A DNA stretch of 64,000 nucleotides from Rubrivivax sp. Its GTDB lineage: Bacteria; Pseudomonadota; Gammaproteobacteria; Burkholderiales; Burkholderiaceae_C. Location of the stretch: NCBI GenBank assembly GCA_020852865.1, contig JADYZZ010000052.1, positions 1 to 64,000 on the forward strand. Direction: 5' to 3'. The notes below the pieces were generated by a model, which saw nothing but the letters and a program-made list of their open reading frames with translations, was not told where the DNA came from and searched no databases. Each line of letters begins with the position of its first letter. Within the stretch, counting starts at the first letter, position 1. The position numbers and the translations under genes were made by a program. Below, piece after piece: positions 26,223-35,193 of this stretch.

Positions 26223-27737
26223 ATGGCCGAGTCCAGCCCTGCAACGGCACCCGCCGCAGCGACGGAAGCCGATGCCGCCAAGCGGCTGAAGGATCATGTC
26301 GAAAGGCTGCTTGCGCGCTCGCCTGTGCGCAGCAGCGCCAGCGTCGTGCTCGGCGGCGAGCGCATGGCCTACGAGGCCTGCGCCGAGTTCCTGCCGGTGC
26401 AGCCCGAGGGCCTGGCTTCGGCCGCGGCCGAACCCGAGGCGGCGGTGTTCACCACCGCCTACCAGCTCGCGGGGGCGAGTGCCGCGGCACGGCCGGTGTG
26501 CTTCGCCTTCAATGGCGGTCCGGGATCGGCCTCGGTGTGGCTGCACCTGGGGGCGCTCGGGCCCAAGCGCGTGGTCGTGCCCGACGACGCCTCGGCGCCC
26601 AGGCCGCCCTACGCGGTGGAAGACAACGCGCTGTCGTGGTTCCGGCACTTCGACCTCGTGTTCATCGACCCGCCGCACACCGGCTGGTCGGTCTGCGCCA
26701 GCGAGGCGGCGCGCAAGAAGATGCTCGCGGTCGACGGCGACGTGACGGCGCTGGCCGAGGTCATGCGCGCCTGGCTCACGCGCCACCGGCGCTGGGGCTC
26801 GACGGTGTATCTGGCCGGCGAGAGCTACGGCACGACGCGCGGCGCGGCGCTCGCCGACAAGCTGCTAGGCATGGGCGTGGCTCTGGCCGGCGTGGTGCTG
26901 GTGTCGTGCGCGATGGACCTGCAGAGCATCGTCTTCGCGCCGGGCAACGAGTTGCCCTACGCGCTGTTCCTGCCTGCGTTCGCCAACGTCGCGCAGTACC
27001 ACGGTCTGCTCGCGGGGGCGCCGGCAGCCTCGCCCGAGGCGGCGCGCGCGGCGGCCGAGGCCTTCGTGCAGGAGGAGTACGCCTCGGCGCTGCTCGCCGG
27101 CGCCAGGCTCGAGCCGCGCCGGCGCGCCCGGCTGGCCCGGCGCATCGCCGAGCTCACCGGCCTCGGGCGCGCGCTGGTCGAGGAGAAGAACCTGCGCATT
27201 GCCGACCAGCATTTCTTCTTCGAGGCCCTGCGCCACCGCGGCCTGCAGGTCGGGCGGCTCGACGCGCGCGGCACCGGCCCGCTGGCCGCCAGCCGCGAGC
27301 GCGACTTCGAGTTCGACCCCGGCATCGACGCGATCGCCGCGCCCTACACGACGGCGGCGCTGGCGTACTTCCGCGAGCAGCTGGGCATCGAGCTCGAGCA
27401 GCGCTACGAGGTCCTCAACCGCGAGGTCAACCGCAACTGGAACTGGCTGCGCGGCGACGGCCAGGGCTTCGCGCGCATGGGCTTCGCATCGACGAGCCCC
27501 GACCTGGCGCGCGCGCTGCGGCGCAACCCGAACCTGCGCGTGCTGGCTGCGAGCGGGCGCTACGACCTCGGCACGCCCTACAGCGCGAGCGACTGGAGCC
27601 TGGCGCAGCTCGACGCGCCGCCCGAGGTGCTGGCGCGCGTGCAGCACCGCTACTACGACGCCGGGCACATGATGTACACGCACGCCGGCGAGTTGGCTCG
27701 GCTCGAGGCCGACCTCGCGGCCTGGCTGAAGGCCTGA
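26223..27737 (+). CDS. Serine carboxypeptidase (peptidase S10)
   Basis: The 504-aa protein shows the S10 oxyanion block FAFNGGPGSASVWLHLGALGP, nucleophile Ser in LAGESYGTTRGAA, catalytic Asp in AASGRYDLGTPY and His in YYDAGHMMYTH. No signal peptide is visible at the N-terminus (MAESSPATAPAAATE), so export is unclear. It stands alone, with 120 bp upstream. Confidence 0.92.
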   Translation: MAESSPATAPAAATEADAAKRLKDHVERLLARSPVRSSASVVLGGERMAYEACAEFLPVQPEGLASAAAEPEAAVFTTAYQLAGASAAARPVCFAFNGGPGSASVWLHLGALGPKRVVVPDDASAPRPPYAVEDNALSWFRHFDLVFIDPPHTGWSVCASEAARKKMLAVDGDVTALAEVMRAWLTRHRRWGSTVYLAGESYGTTRGAALADKLLGMGVALAGVVLVSCAMDLQSIVFAPGNELPYALFLPAFANVAQYHGLLAGAPAASPEAARAAAEAFVQEEYASALLAGARLEPRRRARLARRIAELTGLGRALVEEKNLRIADQHFFFEALRHRGLQVGRLDARGTGPLAASRERDFEFDPGIDAIAAPYTTAALAYFREQLGIELEQRYEVLNREVNRNWNWLRGDGQGFARMGFASTSPDLARALRRNPNLRVLAASGRYDLGTPYSASDWSLAQLDAPPEVLARVQHRYYDAGHMMYTHAGELARLEADLAAWLKA

Positions 27738-27797
27738 CCCGCGCACGCGCTCACGACGGGCCGGCACGGCCGGCGCAGGGAGCCGCTTGCCGGTTCG

Positions 27798-28430
27798 TCA
27801 GAGGGCAAACGGCGTGGGGCTCTCCAGCTCGAGCGGCGTGCCCTCGGCCGGATGCACGAACGCCAGCGCACGGGCGTGCAGCAGCAGTCGCGGCGCGTCC
27901 TGTTCGGGTGCGTACAGCCGATCGCCGACGATCGGGTGGCCGAACGCCGCGAGGTGCACGCGCAACTGGTGTGTGCGCCCGGTCACCGGCTCGAGCTGCA
28001 GCAGCGTACGCGCTGCCGCTGCGTCGCGCCCGAGCACGCGCCAGCGCGTGAGCGAGGCCTTGCCGCGCTCGAAGTCGACGCGCTGGCGCGGGCGCCGGGG
28101 CCAGTCGGCGGCGAGCGGCAGCTCGATCGTGCCTTCGTCGGCCGCCACCAGACCGGCCACCACCGCCTGGTAGCGCTTGGCGACGCGGCGCGCGGCAAAT
28201 GCGATCGCCAGGGCGCGCTGCGCGGCCGCGCCGCGCGCGAACGCGACGAGTCCCGAGGTGTCCATGTCGAGCCGGTGCACGACCCGCGCGTCGGCCCAGC
28301 GCCGCTGCACGCGCTCGGCCAGGCTGCCGCTGGCGAGTGCGCCGCGGCCGGGAACGCAGTGCAGCCCGGCGGGCTTGTCGACCACCACCAACGCCGCGTC
28401 GGCGTGCACGAGCGTGATGTTGTCGTTCAT
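27798..28430 (-). CDS. RluA-family pseudouridine synthase
   Basis: The 210-aa enzyme isomerises uridine in rRNA or tRNA. It has VVDKPAGLHCVPGR, the catalytic-Asp block VVHRLDMDTSGLVAFA, and LEPVTGRTHQLRVHLAAFGHPIVGD. It lacks an S4 RNA-binding domain, like RluA/TruC-type members. ATG 28430 is clear. It is convergent with the carboxypeptidase gene. Confidence 0.92.
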   Translation of the reverse strand: MNDNITLVHADAALVVVDKPAGLHCVPGRGALASGSLAERVQRRWADARVVHRLDMDTSGLVAFARGAAAQRALAIAFAARRVAKRYQAVVAGLVAADEGTIELPLAADWPRRPRQRVDFERGKASLTRWRVLGRDAAAARTLLQLEPVTGRTHQLRVHLAAFGHPIVGDRLYAPEQDAPRLLLHARALAFVHPAEGTPLELESPTPFAL

Positions 28431-28465
28431 CGCACCGCTGCGGCGGACCGATCGTCCCGGGCCGC

Positions 28466-29752
28466 TCAGCGCCCACGCGCGGCGCGCGGCTCGGGCCGGT
28501 GCGGCTCGGACTCGCGTGCCGCGTCGGTCTGCACCAACGCGTCGCGCCGCGCGAGCGCCGGGAAGACGCGCAGCCAGGCCGCAGCCACGACGATCGTGCC
28601 CACGCCGCCGAGCACGACCGAGCCCACCGGACCGAGCCAGGCCGCGGTGACGCCCGACTCGAACTCGCCGAGCTGGTTGGACGCGCCGATGAACACCGAG
28701 TTGACGGCGCTGACGCGGCCGCGCATCGCGTCGGGCGTCTCGATCTGCACCAGGGTCTGGCGGATGACGACGCTCACCATGTCGGCCGCGCCGGTGACGG
28801 CGAGCGCGGCCAGCGAGAGCATGAAGTGCGTCGACAGGCCGAAGACGAGCGTCGCGACGCCGAACACCGCCACCGCGGCGAGCAGCAGCCGCCCGGTGCG
28901 TCGCCGCACCGGCCAGCGCGTGAGCGCGACCGAGGTCGTGAAGGCGCCCAGCGCGGGCGCGGCGCGCAGCAGCCCCAGGCCGAAGGGGCCGACGTGCAGG
29001 ATGTCCCTGGCGTACATCGGCAGCAGCGCCACCGCGCCGCCGAGCAGCACGGCGAACAGGTCGAGCGACAGCGCGCCCAGCACCACCGGATTGATCCAGA
29101 CATGGCGCACGCCGGCCAGCAGCGCCGCCGCCGTGAGCGGCAGCGCGCCGGGCCGGTGCACGTAGCGGATCGTCAGGCACAGCGCCGCCGCGCCGGCGAA
29201 CAGCAGCGCGCAGCCGGCGTAGGTGGCGGCAGCGCCGGCCGCGTAGATCAGGCCGCCCAGCGCCGGCCTGGCGACGATCGCTCCTTGCAGCCCGGCGGCG
29301 CTGAAGGCGAGCGCGCGCGGCAGCAGTGCCGCGGGCACCAGCAGCGGCGTCAGCGCCTGCTGCGCCGGCATCTGGAACGCGCGCACCGAACCCAGCACGA
29401 GCGAAGCGCCGAGCAGGCTTGCGCGCGACGTGAAGCCGCCCGCGCTGGCCGCGCACAGCCACAGGGCCACCGCCATCTGCAGCGCCAGGCAGAGTGCGAG
29501 GAGGTGCGCGCGCTGGTGGCGGTCGACCGCGTGGCCGGCGACGAGCGCCAGCGCCAGCGCCGGAACGAACTGCACCAGTCCGACCAGGCCGAGGTCCAGG
29601 GCCGACGCGGTGAGGTCGTACATCTGCCAGGCCACGGCCACCATCAGCATCTGGCTCGCGGCAGTGCCGGCCAGACGCGCGCACCACAGGCGCAGGAAGG
29701 CGCGCTGCTGCCGCAGCGCCGGGGCCGTGACGGCCGGCGCCGTGCCGCTCAC
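28466..29752 (-). CDS. MFS transporter, EntS-like
   Basis: The 428-aa protein has about twelve hydrophobic segments. The organisation and the block DAMRGRVSAVNSVFIGASNQLGE match the EntS/DHA3 group of siderophore and drug exporters. GTG 29752 overlaps the stop of the upstream phosphodiesterase as GTGA; an upstream extension to 29842 would be Arg-rich and would lie wholly within that gene. The substrate is not predictable. Confidence 0.88.
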   Translation of the reverse strand: MSGTAPAVTAPALRQQRAFLRLWCARLAGTAASQMLMVAVAWQMYDLTASALDLGLVGLVQFVPALALALVAGHAVDRHQRAHLLALCLALQMAVALWLCAASAGGFTSRASLLGASLVLGSVRAFQMPAQQALTPLLVPAALLPRALAFSAAGLQGAIVARPALGGLIYAAGAAATYAGCALLFAGAAALCLTIRYVHRPGALPLTAAALLAGVRHVWINPVVLGALSLDLFAVLLGGAVALLPMYARDILHVGPFGLGLLRAAPALGAFTTSVALTRWPVRRRTGRLLLAAVAVFGVATLVFGLSTHFMLSLAALAVTGAADMVSVVIRQTLVQIETPDAMRGRVSAVNSVFIGASNQLGEFESGVTAAWLGPVGSVVLGGVGTIVVAAAWLRVFPALARRDALVQTDAARESEPHRPEPRAARGR

Positions 29753-30741
29753 GGGGCGGGTGCGGGCAGCGCCACGCCGAGGCGGGCCAGCACGGCGCGC
29801 GCACGGTCGGGGTAGTCGGTGATCAGGCCGTCGACCTTCCACGACACCAGCCGCTCGACCGTCGCCGCGTCGTTCACGGTCCAGGGCAGCACCTTCAGGC
29901 CGAGCGCATGGGCCTCGGCCACCAGCGCCTCGCCGAGATCGCCGAAGTAGGGCGACCAGGTGGTCGCGCCGGCGGCCTGCACCAGGCGCGGCACCGAGCC
30001 GCCGTGGGCGGCCAGCTCGAGGCCGTCGGTCCAGCGCGGGTCGGCCAGGTTGTCGAGCCAGCGCTGGCGCGCCGTCAGCGCCGAGGTGGCGATGGCTGGC
30101 GCGAGGCGCTGCACGAGGCGCAGCGCGCGCCAGTCGAAGCTCTGGATCGTGACGCGCGCGGCCATGCCGTGCGCGTCGATCACCGCCAGCAGCGCGCGCA
30201 CGTAGGGCTCGGGCGGCGGCGTCAGCTCGGGCGTGAGCGGGCTGAGCTTGACTTCGATGTTGAAGCGCACGCGCTCGGCGCCGCGCGCGCGCACCGCGTC
30301 GAACAGCGCGGCCAGCGTCGGCACGCGTTCGCCGTCGCGGCCTTGCTGCTGCGGCCAGCTCTGCGCGTACTTCGAGCCCGGCCGCGCGCGGCCGATGTCG
30401 AAGCGCTGCAGTTCGGCCAGCGTGAGGCCGATGATCGCCGGCCCAGGCTCGTCGATCCAGCGGCCTTGGGCGTCGCGCGTGAAGGCCGGGTTCAGACGCG
30501 GATCGTGCGCGATCACCACCTGGCCGTCGCGCGTGACCTGCACGTCGAGCTCGAGCGTGTCGACGCCGATCGCCAGCGCGGTGCGAAACGCCGTCAGGCT
30601 GTTCTCGGGCGCCAGGCCGCGCGTGCCGCGATGGCCTTGCAGGTCGAAGGCGCCCGCCGGCAAGGCGAGCAGGATCGTGAGCAAGGCCACGGCCATCGTT
30701 CGCACGGGGGAAATACGTCTGGGCCGGGGCCGTCTGGACAT
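29749..30741 (-). CDS. Periplasmic glycerophosphodiester phosphodiesterase
   Basis: This GlpQ/UgpQ-type TIM-barrel enzyme hydrolyses glycerophosphodiesters to glycerol-3-phosphate and an alcohol. A signal peptide (TMAVALLTILLALPAGA) precedes the catalytic LQGHRGTRGLAPENSLTAF, VDTLELDVQVTRDG with metal ligands, IAHDP and FNIEVKL. The protein is 330 aa from ATG 30741. It is coupled to the downstream MFS transporter. Confidence 0.92.
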   Translation of the reverse strand: MSRRPRPRRISPVRTMAVALLTILLALPAGAFDLQGHRGTRGLAPENSLTAFRTALAIGVDTLELDVQVTRDGQVVIAHDPRLNPAFTRDAQGRWIDEPGPAIIGLTLAELQRFDIGRARPGSKYAQSWPQQQGRDGERVPTLAALFDAVRARGAERVRFNIEVKLSPLTPELTPPPEPYVRALLAVIDAHGMAARVTIQSFDWRALRLVQRLAPAIATSALTARQRWLDNLADPRWTDGLELAAHGGSVPRLVQAAGATTWSPYFGDLGEALVAEAHALGLKVLPWTVNDAATVERLVSWKVDGLITDYPDRARAVLARLGVALPAPAP

Positions 30742-30771
30742 TGCCAATCCTTGCTAAGCTCGTCGGCCGCC

Positions 30772-32886
30772 ATGTCCGAACCCCCGCGCTCGCCCGCCGA
30801 AGCCGAAAGCGCGCTTGCGCCGGGAACGCGCCTGGGCGAGTTCGAGCTGCGCGGGCTGCTCGGTGTCGGCGGCTTCGGCATTGTGTACCGCGCCTTCGAT
30901 CACCAGCTCGAGCGCGAGGTGGCGATCAAGGAGTACATGCCGGCGTCGATGGCCGGCCGCACCGAGACGATGCACGTCTCGCTGCGCTCGCGCAGCGACG
31001 CCGAGGTGTTCTCGCTCGGGCTGCGTTCCTTCGTCAACGAAGCCAAGCTGCTGGCGCGCTTCGACCATCCGTCGCTGCTGAAGGTGTACCGCTTCTGGGA
31101 AGCCAACGGCACGGCCTACATGGCGATGCCGGTGCTGCGCGGGCAGACGTTGAAGGAGCTGCGGCGAAGCGCGCAGCCCGCGCCGATCGACGAGGCCTGG
31201 CTGCGCCGCCTGCTCGAGCCGCTGCTCGGCGCGCTCGAGACGCTGCACGCCGAGGGCGTGTACCACCGCGACATCGCGCCCGACAACATCGAGATCGAGC
31301 CCGACGGCCATCCGGTGCTGCTCGACTTCGGCGCCGCGCGCCGCGTCATCAGCGACAAGACGCAGACGCTGACCGCGATCCTCAAGCCGGCCTATGCTCC
31401 GGTCGAGCAGTACGCCGAGGCCGGGTCGGTGCGGCAGGGGCCGTGGACCGACCTGTATGCGCTCGGTGCCACCGTGCACTACCTGCTGCTGGGGCGCGCA
31501 CCGGCTCCGGCCACGGCGCGCGTGGTCGCCGACGACCAGGCGCCGCTGTCGAGCCACCGGATCGACGGCTGCAGCGAGGAGTTCCTGCACATCGTCGACT
31601 GGATGCTTGCGCCGCGCCCCGGCGATCGGCCGCAGAACGTGGCCGCATTGCGCGCGGCGTTGCGCGGTGAGGTGCCGCCGCCGCAGCCCCACGCCGCCCA
31701 GGCGGCCGCGCTTGCGCCCTGGGAGCGGACCGTCGTGCTGTCGCCGGCCGCCATGCCTGCCGCCGCCGGGCCGCCTGCGGCCGGGCCCGACGAGCCGGTG
31801 ACGCTGGTGATGCCGCGCCCGATGACCGGCGGCACGCGGGTCTCGTCGCCCGCGGCCGGCTCCCACGCGGGCGTGAGCGATGCCTTGCCCATGGCGGCCA
31901 TGAGCGGGGCGGTGCCCGCGTCAGCGCAGCCCGCCGTCTCGTCGCTGCCGGCTGAGCCGGAGGCTTTGCCTGGTGTGACGCCGTCGGCAGCGGCGCCGGC
32001 CGGGCCCGTGGCTTCGCCGCGTAGGGCGCGTGCCGGGGCGCCTGCGGCAGCGCCACCCGGCGACGATGCCGTCGCGGCCGGCCGCAGCGTCCCCAGGCTG
32101 CCGGGCGCGGCCGCGCCGGGCAGCCGATCGAAGGCACCGGCGCTGGCGCTCGGCGCGGGCGTCGTGCTCGCGGCAGCGGCCGCATGGGCACTGTGGTCGC
32201 GCCAGGCGGCGGACGGAACGAGCGCGCCGCCGGCCTCGGCCGCCGCGGCACTGTCGGCTGCGCCCGCGTCGGCCGCTGCGGGCAGGTCGACCGCATCGGG
32301 TGCGCCAGGTGTGCCGGGCGCGCCGGGTGCGCCGGACAAGGCGGCTGCACCGCGCGCACCGGCGGCGTCGAGTGCCTCGGTGGCGCGTTCGCCGGCCCAG
32401 GGCGAGACGGCCGTTGCGGCATCGACGCCGGCCCTCAGGCCGCCGCCGACCGCCCCGACCGCGGCCGCTGCACTGCCAGGCAAGCCCCTGACCCCCGCTG
32501 CCGCCACGCCTCCCCGATCAGCGTCCGGACCAGCCGTCGGCAACGCGCCCGCTCGCAACCCCGCGCTCAAGGTTGCGCCTGCGAGGCCGCCGGAGCCGGC
32601 CCGGCCGGATGCCGCGCTGCCGAGCGCCGGCCCGGCTGCACCGCCGCAACAGCCGGCGGCGGCTGCAGGCGCCGAACCGGCCGCGAGTGCCCGTCCGGCC
32701 GCACCGCCGGCGGCTGCGGCGGCACCCCCTGTCGAGCCGGCCAAGCCCCTGGGACCCGCGGCCATCTGCGGCAGCCGCAGCGGCTTGTCACACTTTCTCT
32801 GCATGGAGCGCGAGTGTCTGCGCAGCGAGTTCGCGAGCCACGCCGATTGCCTGAAGTGGCACGAGGGCGCCAGGCAGCGCAACTGA
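30772..32886 (+). CDS. Membrane Ser/Thr protein kinase with long Ala/Pro linker
   Basis: The 704-aa protein has an N-terminal Hanks kinase domain (~20-295) with glycine loop LLGVGGFGIVYRA, ATP-binding Lys in VAIKEYMP, catalytic loop YHRDIAPDNIEI and DFGAAR. An Ala/Pro/Gly-rich segment follows, a single membrane span near residues 460-480 (LALGAGVVLAAAAAWALW), a second Ala/Pro-rich linker, and a short Cys-containing C-terminal module (ICGSRSGLSHFLCMERECL...HADCLKWHE). HRD is followed by IAPDN rather than the common LKPEN, a variant seen in this bacterial group. The extracytoplasmic Cys module may sense a ligand. Confidence 0.93.
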   Translation: MSEPPRSPAEAESALAPGTRLGEFELRGLLGVGGFGIVYRAFDHQLEREVAIKEYMPASMAGRTETMHVSLRSRSDAEVFSLGLRSFVNEAKLLARFDHPSLLKVYRFWEANGTAYMAMPVLRGQTLKELRRSAQPAPIDEAWLRRLLEPLLGALETLHAEGVYHRDIAPDNIEIEPDGHPVLLDFGAARRVISDKTQTLTAILKPAYAPVEQYAEAGSVRQGPWTDLYALGATVHYLLLGRAPAPATARVVADDQAPLSSHRIDGCSEEFLHIVDWMLAPRPGDRPQNVAALRAALRGEVPPPQPHAAQAAALAPWERTVVLSPAAMPAAAGPPAAGPDEPVTLVMPRPMTGGTRVSSPAAGSHAGVSDALPMAAMSGAVPASAQPAVSSLPAEPEALPGVTPSAAAPAGPVASPRRARAGAPAAAPPGDDAVAAGRSVPRLPGAAAPGSRSKAPALALGAGVVLAAAAAWALWSRQAADGTSAPPASAAAALSAAPASAAAGRSTASGAPGVPGAPGAPDKAAAPRAPAASSASVARSPAQGETAVAASTPALRPPPTAPTAAAALPGKPLTPAAATPPRSASGPAVGNAPARNPALKVAPARPPEPARPDAALPSAGPAAPPQQPAAAAGAEPAASARPAAPPAAAAAPPVEPAKPLGPAAICGSRSGLSHFLCMERECLRSEFASHADCLKWHEGARQRN

Positions 32887-32894
32887 CATCGGCC

Positions 32895-32913
32895 GCCGCC
32901 CGGCGCGGGCGGC
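32895..32913 (+). terminator. GC hairpin after the kinase gene
   Basis: GCCGCCC (32895-32901) and GGGCGGC (32907-32913) form a 7-bp stem with a 5-nt loop, starting 9 nt after the kinase stop. No T-tract follows, so it is only a candidate terminator. Confidence 0.4.
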
Positions 32914-32959
32914 AGCGCACAGACGCTATCGTCGCGCCTTCGGTTGCGCAGGCATCACC

Positions 32960-34177
32960 ATGAAGCTCAGGAAGATCGCCCTCGGGACACTCGTCACCGT
33001 CGCGCTGGCCGCGGCGCTGGGCTGGTTCAGCCTCGACAAGGAGACGCGCGGCCTGCTGGCCGCGCTGCCGACGAACCGCGACATCCTGTTCTGGAGCCAG
33101 TCGCAGCGCGACGCCGCGTTCCGCGCCCTCGACCGGCTGCCCGTGCTGGCCAAGGCGCGCGTGGTGCGCGCCGGCGCAACGCCCTCGCCGCTGCCGCCCG
33201 GGCCGCCGCTGGCGCTGCCGATCGATGTCGACGCCTACATGGCCGGGCAGCGCAGCGCCGCGTTGCTCGTCGTGCACGAGGGCCGGCTGCGCCTCGAGCG
33301 CTACGGCCTCGACTTCGACCGCAACGGGCGCTGGACGAGCTTCTCGGTGGCCAAGTCGATCACCTCGACGCTGGTCGGCGCCGCCATCCGCGACGGCTAC
33401 ATCAAGAGCATGGACGACAAGGTCAGCGACTACATCGCGCCGATGAAGGGCTCGGCCTACGACGACGTCAGCATCCGCCAGCTGCTGACGATGACCTCGG
33501 GCGTGCGCTGGAACGAGGACTACGCCGACCCGAACTCCGACGTCGCGCGCTTCAACAACCACCAGCCGGAGGAGGGCGTCGACGCCATCGTCAGCTATCT
33601 GCGCCGCCTGCCGCGCGAAGCGCCTGCCGGCACGCGCTGGCACTACAGCACCGGCGAGACCAACCTGGTGGGCATCCTCGTCGGCCAGGCCACGGGCAAG
33701 CCGCTGGCGGAGTATCTGTCCGAGAAGATCTGGGTGCCGGCCGGGATGGAGCAGCAGGCCACCTGGATCCTCAGCCGCACCGGCAAGGAGATCAGCGGCT
33801 GCTGCATCCAGGCCGCGACGCGCGACTTCGCGCGCTTCGGCCTGTTCATCCTGAACGGCGCGCGCGCCGGCGGCGCCGCCATCGTGCCCGAGGGCTGGCT
33901 CGCCGAGGCGACCGGCAAGCGCGTCGCGATCGACCAGCCGGGCCGCGGCTACGGCTACCAGTGGTGGACCTACGACGACGGCAGCTTCGCCGCGCGCGGC
34001 ATCTTCGGCCAGGGCATCTTCATCGATCCCCGGCGCAAGCTCGTGATCGCCTCCAACGCGGATTGGGGCGGCGGCGCCAGCGACCGCCGCGCCGGCCAGT
34101 CGCGCGATGCGTTCTACCGTGCCGTGCAGCAGGCTCTCGACGACGAAGCGGTGGGCGGCGGCAGGCCGCCGCGCTGA
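32960..34177 (+). CDS. Beta-lactamase-fold serine hydrolase
   Basis: The 405-aa class C-like penicillin-binding-protein-fold hydrolase has an N-terminal signal anchor (KIALGTLVTVALAAALGWF). The SxxK motif is in TSFSVAKSITSTL, the Tyr motif in WHYSTGETNLVG, and a C-terminal Gly-rich region GYGYQWWTYDD. It could be a carboxylesterase or peptidase; resistance to beta-lactams is not implied. It stands 73 bp after the kinase gene. Confidence 0.9.
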   Translation: MKLRKIALGTLVTVALAAALGWFSLDKETRGLLAALPTNRDILFWSQSQRDAAFRALDRLPVLAKARVVRAGATPSPLPPGPPLALPIDVDAYMAGQRSAALLVVHEGRLRLERYGLDFDRNGRWTSFSVAKSITSTLVGAAIRDGYIKSMDDKVSDYIAPMKGSAYDDVSIRQLLTMTSGVRWNEDYADPNSDVARFNNHQPEEGVDAIVSYLRRLPREAPAGTRWHYSTGETNLVGILVGQATGKPLAEYLSEKIWVPAGMEQQATWILSRTGKEISGCCIQAATRDFARFGLFILNGARAGGAAIVPEGWLAEATGKRVAIDQPGRGYGYQWWTYDDGSFAARGIFGQGIFIDPRRKLVIASNADWGGGASDRRAGQSRDAFYRAVQQALDDEAVGGGRPPR

Positions 34178-34342
34178 GGCCTGCGCGCCCGGACTTGCGC
34201 ATCCGGAGCGGCCTGGTCCCGGACCGCAGTCGGTCCTGACGACCGGCGGCGGCCCGAATGCCCTGGGGCGGCGCCGACCGGCCAAGGGACGAACCCATCG
34301 ACGGGCCGGCAAGCGCAGCCGCAGCGCGCCGGTCCGACGACC

Positions 34343-35128
34343 TCAATGATCCGAGGCGAGGAGCGCTCGTGCTGCCGCACTCGGTGCGCGATAGGCGGCC
34401 CGGCTTTGCGCAACTCCTGTGCGTTCGCGCAGTGCCACCGCCAGTTCGGCCACCAGGATGGGCGTGCCGATGGCGTCGATGACGGGGACGCCGTCGACCT
34501 CGCGCAGGCCGTTCTCGGCCGCCATGACGCCCAGCACGCCCTCGGCGGGAATCACCACCTGCGCCCCGGCGGCGATGGCCTCGCGTGCGCCGGCGACGAG
34601 GCGATCGAGATAGGGGCCGGGGTCCGGGAACTTGGTGTCGAGCTCCGCCTCCGAGATCTCGCCGTGGATGAGGTGGACGCCGCTCACGCGATCCTTCCAC
34701 TTGTGCAGGGCGATCGACTTCTCGATGTAGGGGATGACCAGCCGGTTCAACGTGACGAAGCCGACGCGCGGCGCGCTCATCGCCGCCGCCACGAAGCAGG
34801 CCTCGGGCATCGACACCACCGGGATCTCGGCCAGTGATCGCAGCTCGGGAAGGATCGGCTCGCTGAAGGACGCCACCACGAACGCGTCCGCGCCGGCAGC
34901 CTCCGCGGCCAGCACGGACTCGACGAAGGCCGGTGCGACGATCGCGTGGTACATGATCGGCGAGCCGATCACGTCGTGCGTGCCGAGCGCGCTGCCGAAG
35001 GCCGTCTTGCGGCCGTTCAGGACAACCTCGGTGTCGCGACCGGCGACGCGCTTGAAGTGCGCCCCGAGCGCCTTCGCGTAGTTCGGGTGGTGTGCGAAGT
35101 TGAGCGTCGACTGGTACCAGATCTTCAT
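34343..35128 (-). CDS. Asp/Glu/hydantoin racemase-fold protein lacking both cysteines (copy A)
   Basis: The 261-aa protein has the pattern of the hydantoin/aspartate racemase superfamily (MKIWYQSTLNFA, FVESVLAAEAAGADAFVVASF, VAAAMSAPRVGFVTLN). The first catalytic Cys region, usually ACFxDPG, reads ASFSEPIL. The second, usually LGCAGM, reads IPAEGVLG. With both thiols gone, two-base racemisation is unlikely. It forms a tandem pair with a paralogue upstream on the same strand that has the same substitutions, so a shared new function or a heteromer is likely. First gene block of the catabolic island. Confidence 0.85.
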   Translation of the reverse strand: MKIWYQSTLNFAHHPNYAKALGAHFKRVAGRDTEVVLNGRKTAFGSALGTHDVIGSPIMYHAIVAPAFVESVLAAEAAGADAFVVASFSEPILPELRSLAEIPVVSMPEACFVAAAMSAPRVGFVTLNRLVIPYIEKSIALHKWKDRVSGVHLIHGEISEAELDTKFPDPGPYLDRLVAGAREAIAAGAQVVIPAEGVLGVMAAENGLREVDGVPVIDAIGTPILVAELAVALRERTGVAQSRAAYRAPSAAARALLASDH

Positions 35129-35193
35129 GGGCTTGGCCTCGTGGGCAGAGCTGATGGGCGGGGCGGATGGGCAGAGTCAGGTGGCACGCGGCG

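Noticed and set aside
31260-31300. HRDIAPDN instead of HRDLKPEN as a sign of an inactive kinase
   Set aside because: The catalytic Asp, DFG and ATP-binding Lys are all present, and IAPDN occurs in other bacterial kinases of this type as far as I recall.
32960-34177. Beta-lactam resistance gene
   Set aside because: The fold is shared with many esterases and peptidases, and nothing in sequence or context points to resistance.
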